Positions 1 through 8,606 of a stretch of 64,000 nt of DNA are shown piece after piece (position 1 is the first letter of the stretch; each line of letters opens with the position of its first letter). A program made the position numbers and the translations under genes. A model generated the notes under the pieces. It saw only the letters and a program-made list of their open reading frames with translations, had not been told where the DNA came from and searched no databases. This DNA comes from Streptococcus mitis (GTDB taxonomy: Bacteria > Bacillota > Bacilli > Lactobacillales > Streptococcaceae), in contig NZ_CAMHZQ010000004.1 in NCBI RefSeq assembly GCF_946190275.1, positions 87,672-151,671 of the forward strand, written 5' to 3'.

Positions 1-413
1 GTTTGGAGATTCTTTACCAAATTCGGAAGACTTGTTTTGATGTGCAAGATTTTATTTGTCCTCAGACTAAGCGAATCATGGCTCAGGTTCAGGAAAAGTA
101 TGGAAACCAGTTGGAGTATTTGTGGGAGAAATCGCCTGATTCAGCAGTTTTAAGACATGAAGGTAATCAAAAGTGGTATGCTGTTTTGATGAAAATTTCT
201 TGGGATAAACTTGAAAAGGGTAGAGAAGGTCTAGTCGAAGCAATTAATCTCAAACATGACCAAGTAGCGGACTTACTTTCACAAAAGGGTATTTATCCAG
301 CTTTTCATATGAACAAACGCTACTGGATTAGTGTGGCTTTTGATGATACTTTGTCAGATGAAATGGTACTGGAATTGATAGAGAAAAGTTGGAGCTTAAC
401 CTCTAAAAAATGA
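1..413 (+). CDS. MmcQ/YjbR-like protein, 5' end outside window
   Basis: The frame is open from the first base, so this is the C-terminal part (about 136 residues) of a longer protein whose start lies upstream. The in-frame TTG at position 3 is probably an internal Leu codon. The sequence with FHMNKRYWISVAFDD near the end is typical of the MmcQ/YjbR (CyaY-like fold) family, small cytosolic proteins of uncertain role, sometimes called DNA-binding. The stop is followed by about 80 bases before the leucine-operon promoter, so it is probably a separate transcription unit. The family call rests on recognition of the C-terminal pattern; the function is unknown. Confidence 0.7.
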   Translation, partial: LEILYQIRKTCFDVQDFICPQTKRIMAQVQEKYGNQLEYLWEKSPDSAVLRHEGNQKWYAVLMKISWDKLEKGREGLVEAINLKHDQVADLLSQKGIYPAFHMNKRYWISVAFDDTLSDEMVLELIEKSWSLTSKK

Positions 414-495
414 AATATTTCAAGGATTTTCAAGAACTTTCAATTAGCTAAATATTCTATACTGAAGAAATTTTCAGAAAATATTGGATTTTTTC

Positions 496-524
496 TTGAC
501 AAGTAGTTTTGTCTATGCTAAAAT
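496..524 (+). promoter_or_regulatory. Promoter of the leucine operon
   Basis: A consensus -35 TTGACA (496-501) is followed after 17 bases by TAAAAT (519-524), with an extended -10 TG at 516-517. It lies just upstream of the leader peptide at 561 and is the only good promoter before leuA. Confidence 0.75.
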
Positions 525-560
525 ACTAAACAAGATATCAAACGAAGGAGAAAGTCAAAC

Positions 561-614
561 ATGAAAACAGCTAAGTTTAATCAATTTGCTTTGTTGTTGA
601 GGTACTCGGGCTAG
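561..614 (+). CDS. Leucine operon leader peptide
   Basis: This is a 17-codon ORF with ATG at 561 and TAG at 612-614, preceded by an AAGGAG ribosome site at 545-550. Codons 11-13 are three consecutive TTG Leu codons. The peptide reads MKTAKFNQFALLLRYSG. Directly after it come a pause hairpin, an antiterminator segment and a terminator. The layout is that of a ribosome-mediated attenuator leader: ribosomes stalling on the Leu codons when charged tRNA-Leu is scarce would favour antitermination. It is too short to be found by ordinary gene calling. Confidence 0.8.
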   Translation: MKTAKFNQFALLLRYSG

Positions 615-697
615 TGCAAAAAGCATTAGTCCTGTTTGGCTTACCAAGCGGGAGTGAATCAACATCTCGCTTGGACTTCTAAGCGAGATGTTTTTTT
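608..697 (+). promoter_or_regulatory. Leucine attenuator (pause hairpin, antiterminator, terminator)
   Basis: Three mutually exclusive structures can be read. Bases 608-617 pair with 623-632 (10 bp, two G-U) and overlap the leader stop codon. CCAAGCG at 644-650 can pair with CGCTTGG at 668-674, which would form an antiterminator. The terminator pairs 661-672 with 681-692 (12 bp perfect) and runs into seven T residues. The antiterminator occupies the 5' arm of the terminator, as in classical amino-acid biosynthetic attenuators. No T-box features were seen. Confidence 0.8.
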
Positions 698-727
698 AAA
701 AACCACATTTGGAAAAGGGGAAATCTT

Positions 728-2290
728 ATGCGTAAAGTTGAATTTTTTGATACAAGTCTTCGTGATGGGGAACAAACACCTGGTGTTAACTTCTCAATAA
801 AGGAAAAAGTTTCCATTGCAAGACAGCTGGAGAAATGGGGAATTTCTGTAATTGAAGCTGGTTTTCCGGCTGCTAGTCCAGATTCATTTATAGCCGTTCA
901 AGAAATTGCTAAAGCCATGAAAAAAACAGCAGTGACAGGATTAGCTCGTTCTGTAAAATCTGATATTGATGCTTGTTATGAGGCACTTAAGGATGCCAAG
1001 TATCCACAGATTCATGTCTTTATCGCTACCAGTCCGATTCATCGTAAGTATAAACTTAATAAGAGCAAGGAAGAGATTTTGGCAGCTATTAAGGAACATG
1101 TTTCCTATGCCCGCTCTAAGTTTGAAGTAGTCGAATTCTCTCCTGAGGATGCGACCAGAACAGAGTTGGATTTCCTATTACAAGTCGTTCAAACAGCGGT
1201 TGATGCTGGTGCGTCTTATATCAATATCCCTGACACGGTTGGATTCACCACGCCAGAAGAGTTTGCACGCATCTTTGATCACTTGACTGAAAATATTAAA
1301 TCAGATCATAAAGTTGTCTTTGGTGTCCACTGTCATGATGATCTCGGTATGGCAACTGCAAATACTTTGACAGCAATTAAACACGGTGCTGGACGTGTCC
1401 AGGGAACTATTAATGGTATCGGTGAACGCGCAGGTAATGTTGCTCTTGAAGAAGTAGCTGTTGCTTTGAAGATTCGTGAGGATTTCTTCCAAGCAACTAG
1501 TGATATTGTTTTGGATGAAACAATGAATACGTCAGAAATGGTTTCTCGCTTCTCTGGTATTCCAGTTCCTAAAAACAAGGCTGTGGTTGGTGGCAATGCC
1601 TTTTCTCACGAGTCTGGTATTCACCAAGACGGAGTCCTTAAAAATCCTCTTACTTATGAAATTATTACCCCTGAATTGGTTGGAGTTAAGAGTAATAGTC
1701 TTCCGCTTGGTAAATTGTCTGGTCGCCATGCCTTTGTTGAGAAACTAAGAGAATTGGCTCTAGATTATACAGAAGAAGATATCAAACCACTCTTTGCTAA
1801 GTTCAAGGCTCTGGCAGATAAGAAGCAAGAAATCACAGATGCAGATATTCGAGCTCTGGTCGCTGGAACTATGGTTGAAAACCCAGAAGGTTTCCATTTT
1901 GATGATTTACAACTTCAAACTCATGCAGACAATGACATTGAAGCACTCGTTAGCCTAGCCAATATGGATGGTGAGAAAGTCGAATTTAATGCGACAGGGC
2001 AAGGTTCTGTTGAAGCAATCTTTAATGCTATCGACAAGTTCTTTAACCAATCTGTCCGTTTGGTGTCCTATACCATTGATGCGGTGACAGATGGAATTGA
2101 TGCCCAAGCTCGGGTTTTGGTCACTGTTGAAAACAGAGATACAGAAACCATCTTTAATGCAGCAGGGCTTGATTTCGATGTGCTGAAGGCTTCGGCTATT
2201 GCCTATATCAATGCTAATACCTTTGTTCAAAAAGAGAATGCTGGTGATATGGGACGCAGCGTTTCTTACCGCGATATGCCTAGTGTGTAA
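728..2290 (+). CDS. leuA: 2-isopropylmalate synthase
   Basis: It catalyses the first committed step of leucine synthesis, condensing acetyl-CoA with 2-ketoisovalerate in the cytosol. The 520-residue length is normal for the family. The N-terminal TIM barrel starts with FDTSLRDGEQTPG (residues 7-19) and carries the metal-binding HCHDD at about 201-205. The C-terminal part, from about residue 390, matches the LeuA allosteric dimer domain that binds leucine. The start is supported by GGAAAAGGGG just upstream. It is the first gene of the operon behind the attenuator and lies 11 bases from leuB. Confidence 0.97.
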   Translation: MRKVEFFDTSLRDGEQTPGVNFSIKEKVSIARQLEKWGISVIEAGFPAASPDSFIAVQEIAKAMKKTAVTGLARSVKSDIDACYEALKDAKYPQIHVFIATSPIHRKYKLNKSKEEILAAIKEHVSYARSKFEVVEFSPEDATRTELDFLLQVVQTAVDAGASYINIPDTVGFTTPEEFARIFDHLTENIKSDHKVVFGVHCHDDLGMATANTLTAIKHGAGRVQGTINGIGERAGNVALEEVAVALKIREDFFQATSDIVLDETMNTSEMVSRFSGIPVPKNKAVVGGNAFSHESGIHQDGVLKNPLTYEIITPELVGVKSNSLPLGKLSGRHAFVEKLRELALDYTEEDIKPLFAKFKALADKKQEITDADIRALVAGTMVENPEGFHFDDLQLQTHADNDIEALVSLANMDGEKVEFNATGQGSVEAIFNAIDKFFNQSVRLVSYTIDAVTDGIDAQARVLVTVENRDTETIFNAAGLDFDVLKASAIAYINANTFVQKENAGDMGRSVSYRDMPSV

Positions 2291-2301
2291 AGGAGAAGGC
2301 T

Positions 2302-3339
2302 ATGACAAAGAAAATAGTAGCTCTAGCAGGGGACGGAATCGGTCCAGAAATCATGGAGGCCGGTTTAGAGGTTCTGGAGGCTCTAGCTGAAAAAACAGAT
2401 TTTGACTATGAGATTGACAGACGACCCTTCGGAGGTGCAGGTATTGATGCTGCAGGGCATCCCTTACCTGATGAAACCCTCAGGGCATGTAGAGAAGCAG
2501 ATGCCATTCTCCTAGCGGCTATCGGTAGTCCTCAGTATGATGGAGCAGCGGTTCGCCCTGAACAAGGCCTGCTGGCTCTCCGTAAGGAACTCAATCTCTA
2601 TGCCAATATTCGCCCAGTAAAAATCTTTGATAGTCTCAAGCATTTGTCACCACTCAAACCAGAACGAATTGCTGGTGTAGACTTTGTGGTGGTTCGTGAG
2701 TTGACTGGTGGGATTTACTTTGGAGATCATATCCTTGAAGAGCGCAAAGCGCGTGATATCAACGACTATAGCTATGAGGAAGTAGAACGGATTATTCGTA
2801 AGGCCTTTGAAATTGCAAGAAATCGCAGAAAAATCGTTACCAGTATCGATAAGCAAAATGTTCTAGCGACCTCAAAACTCTGGCGCAGAGTAGCTGAGGA
2901 AGTCGCACAGGATTTTCCAGATGTAACCTTGGAACACCAGCTGGTGGACTCAGCTGCCATGCTTATGATTACCAATCCTGCTAAGTTCGATGTCATCGTG
3001 ACAGAGAATCTTTTCGGAGATATTCTATCTGATGAATCAAGCGTTTTATCAGGCACACTTGGAGTTATGCCATCAGCCAGTCACTCTGAAAAGGGTCCAA
3101 GTCTCTATGAGCCCATTCACGGTTCAGCGCCTGATATTGCAGGTCAAGGAATTGCCAATCCTATTTCCATGATTTTATCAGTTGCCATGATGTTGAGAGA
3201 CAGTTTTGGACGTTATAAGGATGCGGAACGTATCGAGCGTGCTGTTGAGGCAAGTCTGGCAGCTGGTGTTTTAACAAGAGATATAGGTGGACAGGCTTCG
3301 ACCAAGGAAATGATGGAAGCTATCATTGCAAGGTTATGA
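2302..3339 (+). CDS. leuB: 3-isopropylmalate dehydrogenase
   Basis: It oxidises and decarboxylates 3-isopropylmalate to 2-ketoisocaproate with NAD+. The protein is 345 residues, normal length, with GDGIGPE near the N terminus (10-16), the YFGDH region, and the metal-binding ENLFGDILSDESS segment from residue 235. An AAGGAG site precedes the ATG. Its last four bases overlap the ATG of the DUF1294 gene, which implies translational coupling. It is the second enzyme gene of the leu operon in position but the third step in the pathway. Confidence 0.97.
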   Translation: MTKKIVALAGDGIGPEIMEAGLEVLEALAEKTDFDYEIDRRPFGGAGIDAAGHPLPDETLRACREADAILLAAIGSPQYDGAAVRPEQGLLALRKELNLYANIRPVKIFDSLKHLSPLKPERIAGVDFVVVRELTGGIYFGDHILEERKARDINDYSYEEVERIIRKAFEIARNRRKIVTSIDKQNVLATSKLWRRVAEEVAQDFPDVTLEHQLVDSAAMLMITNPAKFDVIVTENLFGDILSDESSVLSGTLGVMPSASHSEKGPSLYEPIHGSAPDIAGQGIANPISMILSVAMMLRDSFGRYKDAERIERAVEASLAAGVLTRDIGGQASTKEMMEAIIARL

Positions 3340-3605
3340 AGTTAGACGAAAAAATTACTCTAGTCCTTTTGATTTGGAATGTCATGATTTTCTTGATTTA
3401 TGGCATTGACAAATTAAAGGCAAGGAGAAAAGCTTGGCGCATCCCTGAGAAAATCTTACTTATTTTAGCCTTTACTTGTGGTGGTTTTGGTTCCTGGTTA
3501 GCAGGAATCATCTTTCATCACAAGACTAGAAAATGGTACTTTAAGACGGTTTGGTTTCTCGGGATGATAACCACACTAGTAGCCTTATATTTTATTTGGA
3601 GGTAA
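3336..3605 (+). CDS. DUF1294 small membrane protein inside the leu operon
   Basis: The protein has 89 residues and several hydrophobic segments (roughly residues 8-24, 40-60 and 70-87). A basic stretch KLKARRKAWRIPEK sits between the first two, and GGFGSWLAGIIFHHKTRKWYF follows, which is the recognisable DUF1294 pattern. The start overlaps the leuB stop as ATGA, and its final codons carry the ribosome site of leuC, so it is fully embedded in the operon. The function of the family is unknown. Its location suggests co-expression with leucine synthesis but does not prove a role in it. Confidence 0.85.
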   Translation: MKLDEKITLVLLIWNVMIFLIYGIDKLKARRKAWRIPEKILLILAFTCGGFGSWLAGIIFHHKTRKWYFKTVWFLGMITTLVALYFIWR

Positions 3606-3608
3606 TGG

Positions 3609-4991
3609 ATGGCAGGAAAATCGATTTTTGATAAATTATGGGACCGTCATGTCATCACAGGAGAAGAGGGGCAGCCCCAACTCATGTATGTGGACCAGCA
3701 TTATATTCATGAAGTGACCAGTCCTCAGGCTTTTCAAGGATTGCGAGATGCAGGGCGCAGATTGAGACGACCAGACTTGACATTTGGAACCTTTGACCAC
3801 AATGTCCCGACAGTCAATATCTACGATATTCGAGATGTGATTTCTAAAGCGCAAATTGATAAGCTTGCTGAAAATGTTGAGGAGTTTGGGATTGAACATG
3901 CAGCCCATGGTTCTGAAAAGCAGGGGATCGTTCACATGGTTGGTCCAGAAACAGGACGAACCCAACCAGGGAAATTCATCGTCTGTGGAGACAGCCATAC
4001 GGCAACCCACGGAGCATTCGGAGCAATCGCCTTTGGAATTGGGACCAGTGAGGTCGAGCATGTCTTTGCTACACAGACCCTCTGGCAGGTCAAACCCAAG
4101 AGAATGCTGGTGGAATTCACTGGTGTTCCTCAAAAAGGAGTTTATTCTAAGGATTATATTCTCGCCTTGATTGCCAAGTACGGCGTTGCCTGTGGTGTTG
4201 GCTATGTGGTGGAATATCGTGGGCAAGCGATTGATGCACTGAGCATGGAAGAGCGAATGACCATCTGCAATATGTCCATCGAGTTTGGCTCTAAGATGGG
4301 AATCATGAATCCAGATCAAACCACCTATGACTATCTCAAGGGACGGGAATGTGTTCCAGAGAATTTCGAAGAGGCTGTGGCGGATTGGAAAACAATTGTC
4401 AGTGATGAGGATGCCGTTTACGATAAGGTTATCCAGATGGATGTCTCAGACTTGGCTCCCATGGTAACTTGGGGAACCAATCCTGCTATGGGGGTTGACT
4501 TTGACAGCAGTTTCCCAGAAATTAAGGATATGAATGATGAGCGCGCTTATAATTACATGAACTTGGAGCCTGGTCAAAAGCCAGCGGATATTGAACTAGG
4601 CTATATCTTTATCGGTTCTTGTACAAATGCTCGTCTCAGCGACTTGCAACTGGCTGCGCGATTTGTCGAAGGGAAGAAAATAGCACCTAACTTAACGGCT
4701 ATCGTGGTTCCGGGCTCTCGTCCTGTCAAACGAGCTGCTGAGAAGTTGGGTTTGGATAAGGTTTTCATAGATGCTGGCTTTGAGTGGAGAGATCCAGGTT
4801 GCTCAATGTGCCTAGGGATGAATCCGGACAAGGTTCCTGATGGTGTCCACTGCGCTTCAACCAGCAACCGCAATTTTGAAGACAGACAGGGCTTTGGTGC
4901 TAAGACCCACCTCTGCAGTCCAGCCATGGCAGCTGCGGCAGCTATTGCAGGGCGCTTTGTAGATGTTCGACAAATGCCAGAAGCTCAGTAA
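3609..4991 (+). CDS. leuC: 3-isopropylmalate dehydratase, large subunit
   Basis: With LeuD it isomerises 2- to 3-isopropylmalate. It is an aconitase-family [4Fe-4S] enzyme of 460 residues. The cluster ligands are visible as C338 (GSCTNARL) and C398/C401 (CSMC). The motif [22 protein letters not shown] is in the first third. The start at 3609 follows GGAGG located in the end of the upstream small gene. An out-of-frame ATG at 3605 is ignored. It is separated from leuD by 9 bases. Confidence 0.97.
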   Translation: MAGKSIFDKLWDRHVITGEEGQPQLMYVDQHYIHEVTSPQAFQGLRDAGRRLRRPDLTFGTFDHNVPTVNIYDIRDVISKAQIDKLAENVEEFGIEHAAHGSEKQGIVHMVGPETGRTQPGKFIVCGDSHTATHGAFGAIAFGIGTSEVEHVFATQTLWQVKPKRMLVEFTGVPQKGVYSKDYILALIAKYGVACGVGYVVEYRGQAIDALSMEERMTICNMSIEFGSKMGIMNPDQTTYDYLKGRECVPENFEEAVADWKTIVSDEDAVYDKVIQMDVSDLAPMVTWGTNPAMGVDFDSSFPEIKDMNDERAYNYMNLEPGQKPADIELGYIFIGSCTNARLSDLQLAARFVEGKKIAPNLTAIVVPGSRPVKRAAEKLGLDKVFIDAGFEWRDPGCSMCLGMNPDKVPDGVHCASTSNRNFEDRQGFGAKTHLCSPAMAAAAAIAGRFVDVRQMPEAQ

Positions 4992-5000
4992 GGAGAGGAT

Positions 5001-5594
5001 ATGGAGAAATTTACAGTTTATACAGGAACGACCGTTCCTCTCATGAATGATAACATCGACACCGACCAAATCCTACCCAAGCAGTTTCTCAAGTTAATTG
5101 ATAAGAAAGGCTTTGGTAAGTACCTCATGTATGCTTGGCGTTATCTGGACGATAACTACACTGAGGATCCAGATTTTGTCTTTAATCGACCTGAATATCG
5201 TAAAGCCAGTATCCTTATCTCAGGGGATAACTTTGGGGCAGGTTCTTCGAGAGAACACGCAGCTTGGGCACTAGCAGACTACGGTTTTAAGGTCGTGATT
5301 GCAGGATCTTTCGGTGACATTCATTACAATAATGAACTCAATAATGGTATGTTGCCTATTGTTCAGCCCAGAGAGGTTAGAGAAAAGCTGGCCCAGCTTA
5401 AACCAACCGATCAGGTAACTGTGGACTTGGAACAACAGAAAATCATCTCACCAGTTGGAGAATTCACTTTCGAAATCGATAGCGAATGGAAACACAAGCT
5501 CTTAAATGGTTTGGATGATATCGGTATTACTTTGCAGTATGAAGACTTGATTGCTGCTTATGAAAAACAACGACCAGCCTACTGGCAGGATTAG
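5001..5594 (+). CDS. leuD: 3-isopropylmalate dehydratase, small subunit
   Basis: This is the swivel-domain subunit that completes the isopropylmalate isomerase with LeuC. It is 197 residues, the usual length. The conserved [14 protein letters not shown] is near the start, and [17 protein letters not shown] lies at about residues 75-91. AAGGAGAGG precedes the ATG. It ends the set of leucine enzymes. The next gene begins 25 bases later without a terminator between them. Confidence 0.97.
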   Translation: MEKFTVYTGTTVPLMNDNIDTDQILPKQFLKLIDKKGFGKYLMYAWRYLDDNYTEDPDFVFNRPEYRKASILISGDNFGAGSSREHAAWALADYGFKVVIAGSFGDIHYNNELNNGMLPIVQPREVREKLAQLKPTDQVTVDLEQQKIISPVGEFTFEIDSEWKHKLLNGLDDIGITLQYEDLIAAYEKQRPAYWQD

Positions 5595-5619
5595 AAAAAA
5601 TAGAAAAGGAAATAGAATT

Positions 5620-6399
5620 ATGACAAAACACATTCAATGGAACGGAACACTTTCACAAGAAGGCTATGATATTTTAAAAGGTGACGGCGGATGTATCGTT
5701 TGCCCTACTAAAGTTGGTTACATTATCATGACTAGCGACAAGGCAGGACTTGAACGCAAGTTCGCAGCCAAAGAGCGTAACCGTAACAAACCAGGCGTTG
5801 TTCTCTGTGGTAGCATGGATGAGCTTCGCGCTTTAGCACAACTCAACCCAGAAATTGAAGCCTTCTACCAAAAACATTGGGACGAAGATATTCTTCTTGG
5901 TTGTATCCTTCCTTGGAAACCAGAAGCCTTTGAAAAACTCAAAGCATACGGTGATGGCCGTGAAGAACTGATGACTGACGTGCGTGGTACTAGCTGTTTT
6001 GTTATCAAATTTGGGAAAGCTGGTGAACAATTAGCTGCCAAACTTTGGGAAGAAGGCAAGATGGTCTATGCCTCATCTGCAAACCCATCTGGAAAAGGAA
6101 ATCGTGGTAAGGTAGAAGGTATCGGAGAACGCATCGAAGGGGCAGTTGACCTTGTTATCGAGGCAGACGACTACGTGGCATCAATCCAGCCTGACAAAAC
6201 GATTGAAACTCGCTACGAGCAAGGTGTGATGGTCTCTATGGTCGATAAAGACGGCAAACTCATCCCAGAACAAGGAGGAGCACGTTCAACTTCACCAGCC
6301 CCAGTTGTGATCCGTAAAGGGCTTGATATTGATAAAATCATGATGCACCTGTCAGACACCTTTAACTCATGGGACTATCGTCAGGGCGAGTATTATTAG
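5620..6399 (+). CDS. Sua5/YciO/YrdC family protein
   Basis: The protein has about 259 residues. I place the start at ATG 5620 behind AAAAGGA, rather than at an in-frame ATG at 5551 that lies inside leuD. The segment CIVCPTKVGYIIMTSDKAGLERKFAAKERNRNKPGVVLC resembles the YrdC fold that binds threonine and ATP, and the later YASSANPSGKGNRGKVEGI is the family's other signature. Such proteins make threonylcarbamoyl-AMP for tRNA t6A or are paralogues of unknown substrate. Being at the end of the leu operon hints at a paralogue rather than the housekeeping enzyme. The family call is firm; the reaction is not. Confidence 0.75.
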   Translation: MTKHIQWNGTLSQEGYDILKGDGGCIVCPTKVGYIIMTSDKAGLERKFAAKERNRNKPGVVLCGSMDELRALAQLNPEIEAFYQKHWDEDILLGCILPWKPEAFEKLKAYGDGREELMTDVRGTSCFVIKFGKAGEQLAAKLWEEGKMVYASSANPSGKGNRGKVEGIGERIEGAVDLVIEADDYVASIQPDKTIETRYEQGVMVSMVDKDGKLIPEQGGARSTSPAPVVIRKGLDIDKIMMHLSDTFNSWDYRQGEYY

Positions 6400-6413
6400 A
6401 ATGTAGAAGAAGT

Positions 6414-6445
6414 GGGGAGAAAATAATCTCTCCTCTTTTTTCTAT
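6414..6445 (+). terminator. Terminator of the leu operon
   Basis: GGGGAGA (6414-6420) pairs with TCTCCTC (6429-6435) with one G-U, followed by a run of T residues. It lies directly after the Sua5-like gene. Confidence 0.7.
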
Positions 6446-6491
6446 TTTTGTAAGAAAAATCCGAACGATATATTTTAATTTATAAAATTAT

Positions 6492-6520
6492 TTGACAAAA
6501 ACTGTACTTTGGTTTATAAT
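6492..6520 (+). promoter_or_regulatory. Promoter of guaC
   Basis: TTGACA (6492-6497), a 17-base spacer and TATAAT (6515-6520) make a full consensus promoter. Transcription would start near 6527, giving a leader of about 70 bases. Confidence 0.85.
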
Positions 6521-6545
6521 TAATTAAGGAAACGTCGGAAAAGGC

Positions 6546-6577
6546 GTAGTGATGCGAGAGCATAGGTAGGTCATTAC
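6546..6577 (+). promoter_or_regulatory. Structured 5' leader of guaC
   Basis: A perfect ATGC-GAGA-GCAT stem with a GNRA-type loop (6552-6563) sits inside an outer stem pairing GTAGTG (6546-6551) with CATTAC (6572-6577), leaving a purine-rich bulge on the 3' side. The hairpin lies between the promoter and the start codon. It does not match a purine riboswitch that I recognise, so whether it is regulatory is inference. Confidence 0.4.
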
Positions 6578-6597
6578 AAAAGAAACGAGACATCGAT

Positions 6598-7584
6598 ATG
6601 TTAAATGAATTTCCAATTTTCGATTACGAAGATATTCAATTGATTCCAAATAAATGTGTGATTAAAAGCCGTGCAGAAGCGAATACAAGTGTCACTCTAG
6701 GAAATCACACCTTTAAACTACCTGTTGTGCCAGCTAATATGCAGACGATTTTGGATGAAAATGTAGCAGAGCAACTGGCTAAAGGTGGTTACTTCTACAT
6801 TATGCACCGTTTTGATGAGGCAGGACGTATTCCTTTTATTAAGCGTATGCATGAGCAAGGGCTTATTGCTTCTATCTCTGTCGGTGTTAAGGACTATGAG
6901 TATGATTTTGTTAGCCAGCTCAAGGCTGATGCTCCAGAATACATCACGATTGACATTGCTCATGGTCATGCGGATAGCGTGATTTCTATGATTCAACACA
7001 TCAAGAAAGAATTGCCAGATACTTTTGTCATTGCTGGTAACGTGGGAACACCAGAAGCTGTGCGTGAATTGGAAAATGCTGGTGCGGATGCTACTAAAGT
7101 CGGAATCGGTCCTGGTAAGGTTTGTATCACCAAGGTCAAGACTGGTTTTGGTACAGGTGGTTGGCAGTTGGCTGCTCTACGCTGGTGTGCTAAGGCTGCA
7201 CGTAAACCGATTATTGCTGATGGTGGGATCCGTACTCACGGTGATATTGCCAAGTCTATCCGTTTTGGTGCCAGCATGGTTATGGTTGGTTCCCTCTTTG
7301 CAGGACACATCGAAAGTCCAGGGAAAACGATTGAAGTTGATGGTGAACAGTTCAAAGAGTACTATGGTTCAGCTTCACAATATCAAAAAGGTGCATACAA
7401 AAACGTGGAGGGCAAACGAATCTTGCTTCCTGCCAAAGGTCATTTACAAGACACTTTAACTGAGATGGAACAAGACCTTCAAAGTGCTATTTCGTATGCA
7501 GGTGGACGTGAGGTAGCTGACCTCAAGCACGTGGATTATGTGATTGTCAAAAACTCTATTTGGAATGGGGATGCTTCCCACTAA
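6598..7584 (+). CDS. guaC: GMP reductase
   Basis: It converts GMP to IMP with NADPH, recycling guanine nucleotides. The protein is 328 residues, a TIM barrel of the IMPDH/GMPR family. The catalytic cysteine is C176 in [17 protein letters not shown], followed by the substrate-binding [21 protein letters not shown]. It lacks the CBS domains of IMP dehydrogenase, which together with the TGFG sequence separates it from GuaB. It is monocistronic behind a strong promoter and a structured leader. I see no clear terminator before the tRNA promoter. Confidence 0.95.
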   Translation: MLNEFPIFDYEDIQLIPNKCVIKSRAEANTSVTLGNHTFKLPVVPANMQTILDENVAEQLAKGGYFYIMHRFDEAGRIPFIKRMHEQGLIASISVGVKDYEYDFVSQLKADAPEYITIDIAHGHADSVISMIQHIKKELPDTFVIAGNVGTPEAVRELENAGADATKVGIGPGKVCITKVKTGFGTGGWQLAALRWCAKAARKPIIADGGIRTHGDIAKSIRFGASMVMVGSLFAGHIESPGKTIEVDGEQFKEYYGSASQYQKGAYKNVEGKRILLPAKGHLQDTLTEMEQDLQSAISYAGGREVADLKHVDYVIVKNSIWNGDASH

Positions 7585-7611
7585 GGGAAGACTTTCATTC
7601 CGGAAAAAAAC

Positions 7612-7640
7612 TTGTTATTAAAGCAATTTTTTGTTATAAT
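7612..7640 (+). promoter_or_regulatory. Promoter of the tRNA-Arg gene
   Basis: TTGTTA (7612-7617), a 17-base spacer and TATAAT (7635-7640) end 11 bases before the mature tRNA. Confidence 0.65.
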
Positions 7641-7651
7641 AAAACAAGTTT

Positions 7652-7723
7652 CCACCCTTAGTGTAATGGATATCACGTAAGATTCCGGTTCTTGAGATGG
7701 GGGTTCGATTCCCTCAGGGTGGA
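7652..7723 (+). tRNA. tRNA-Arg (anticodon CCG)
   Basis: A complete cloverleaf can be folded. The acceptor stem pairs 7652-7658 with 7716-7722 and the discriminator is A7723. The anticodon stem is 7678-7682/7690-7694 with loop TTCCGGT, giving anticodon CCG at 7685-7687, which reads CGG. The T arm is 7699-7703/7711-7715 around TTCGATT. CCA is not encoded (TGT follows), so the CCA end must be added enzymatically. Confidence 0.92.
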
Positions 7724-7736
7724 TGTAAACATCCTA

Positions 7737-7762
7737 AGAAAGCCTTTAATAGGGCTTTTTTG
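7737..7762 (+). terminator. Terminator of tRNA-Arg
   Basis: AAAGCC (7739-7744) pairs with GGCTTT (7753-7758), leading into a T run. Confidence 0.7.
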
Positions 7763-7864
7763 CTTTATACCGCCCCAAATTTGCCCAGAAAACTGAAAAC
7801 ATCATTCTAAAGCATGCCCAAATCCCCTCCAGTCCCGTTTTAAAGTGACTCAGGGTGCTTTTTT

Positions 7865-7873
7865 TGATATAAT
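7865..7873 (+). promoter_or_regulatory. Extended -10 promoter of rnc
   Basis: TGATATAAT at 7865-7873 is an extended -10 element. A -35 is not obvious. The stretch 7763-7860 before it contains no gene that I can support. Confidence 0.55.
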
Positions 7874-7907
7874 AAAAAGGACTGTTATCAGTTAGAAAGA
7901 GGTTGGT

Positions 7908-8606
7908 ATGAAAGAATTACAAACTGTACTAAAGAACCATTTTGCAATCGAATTTGCAGACAAAAATTTACTGGAGACTGCCTTTACTCATACGAGTTAT
8001 GCCAATGAGCACCGCCTCTTAAAAATTTCACACAATGAACGCTTGGAATTTTTAGGAGACGCTGTTCTACAGTTATTGATTTCAGAATATCTGTATAAAA
8101 AATATCCTAAAAAGCCTGAGGGTGACTTGTCTAAACTCCGTGCCATGATTGTCCGTGAGGAGAGTTTGGCTGGTTTTGCGCGTGATTGCCAGTTTGATCA
8201 GTTTATCAAACTTGGTAAAGGGGAAGAAAAGTCTGGTGGACGCAATCGTGATACCATTCTTGGTGATGCCTTCGAAGCCTTTCTTGGTGCCCTTCTTTTG
8301 GACAAGGATGTGGCCAAGGTTAAGGCATTTATCTATCAAGTCATGATTCCGAAGGTTGAAGCAGGCGAATTTGAGATGATTACAGACTACAAAACCCATC
8401 TCCAAGAGTTACTTCAGGTCAATGGCGATGTGGCTATTCGTTATCAGGTGATTTCTGAAACGGGTCCTGCCCACGATAAGGTCTTTGATGTAGAAGTTCT
8501 TGTCGAAGGTAAGAGCATTGGTCAAGGTCAAGGTCGTTCTAAGAAACTAGCAGAGCAGGAAGCTGCCAAAAATGCCGTTGAGAAAGGGCTGGATTCATGT
8601 ATTTAA
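7908..8606 (+). CDS. rnc: Ribonuclease III
   Basis: It is an endonuclease that cuts double-stranded RNA, including rRNA precursors. The protein has 232 residues, the usual length. The RNase III signature [12 protein letters not shown] is at residues 43-54, with the second acidic site in [15 protein letters not shown] double-stranded RNA-binding domain fills the C-terminal third, ending in [24 protein letters not shown] precedes the ATG. The gene overlaps smc by 10 bases, so the two are probably translationally coupled. The rnc-smc-HAD-HAD-ftsY order is typical of streptococci. Confidence 0.96.
   Translation: MKELQTVLKNHFAIEFADKNLLETAFTHTSYANEHRLLKISHNERLEFLGDAVLQLLISEYLYKKYPKKPEGDLSKLRAMIVREESLAGFARDCQFDQFIKLGKGEEKSGGRNRDTILGDAFEAFLGALLLDKDVAKVKAFIYQVMIPKVEAGEFEMITDYKTHLQELLQVNGDVAIRYQVISETGPAHDKVFDVEVLVEGKSIGQGQGRSKKLAEQEAAKNAVEKGLDSCI

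Noticed and set aside
3636..4319. A 227-codon open frame antisense to leuC
   Set aside because: It lies wholly opposite a conserved gene, has no ribosome site and its translation resembles no protein. It reflects codon bias of leuC.
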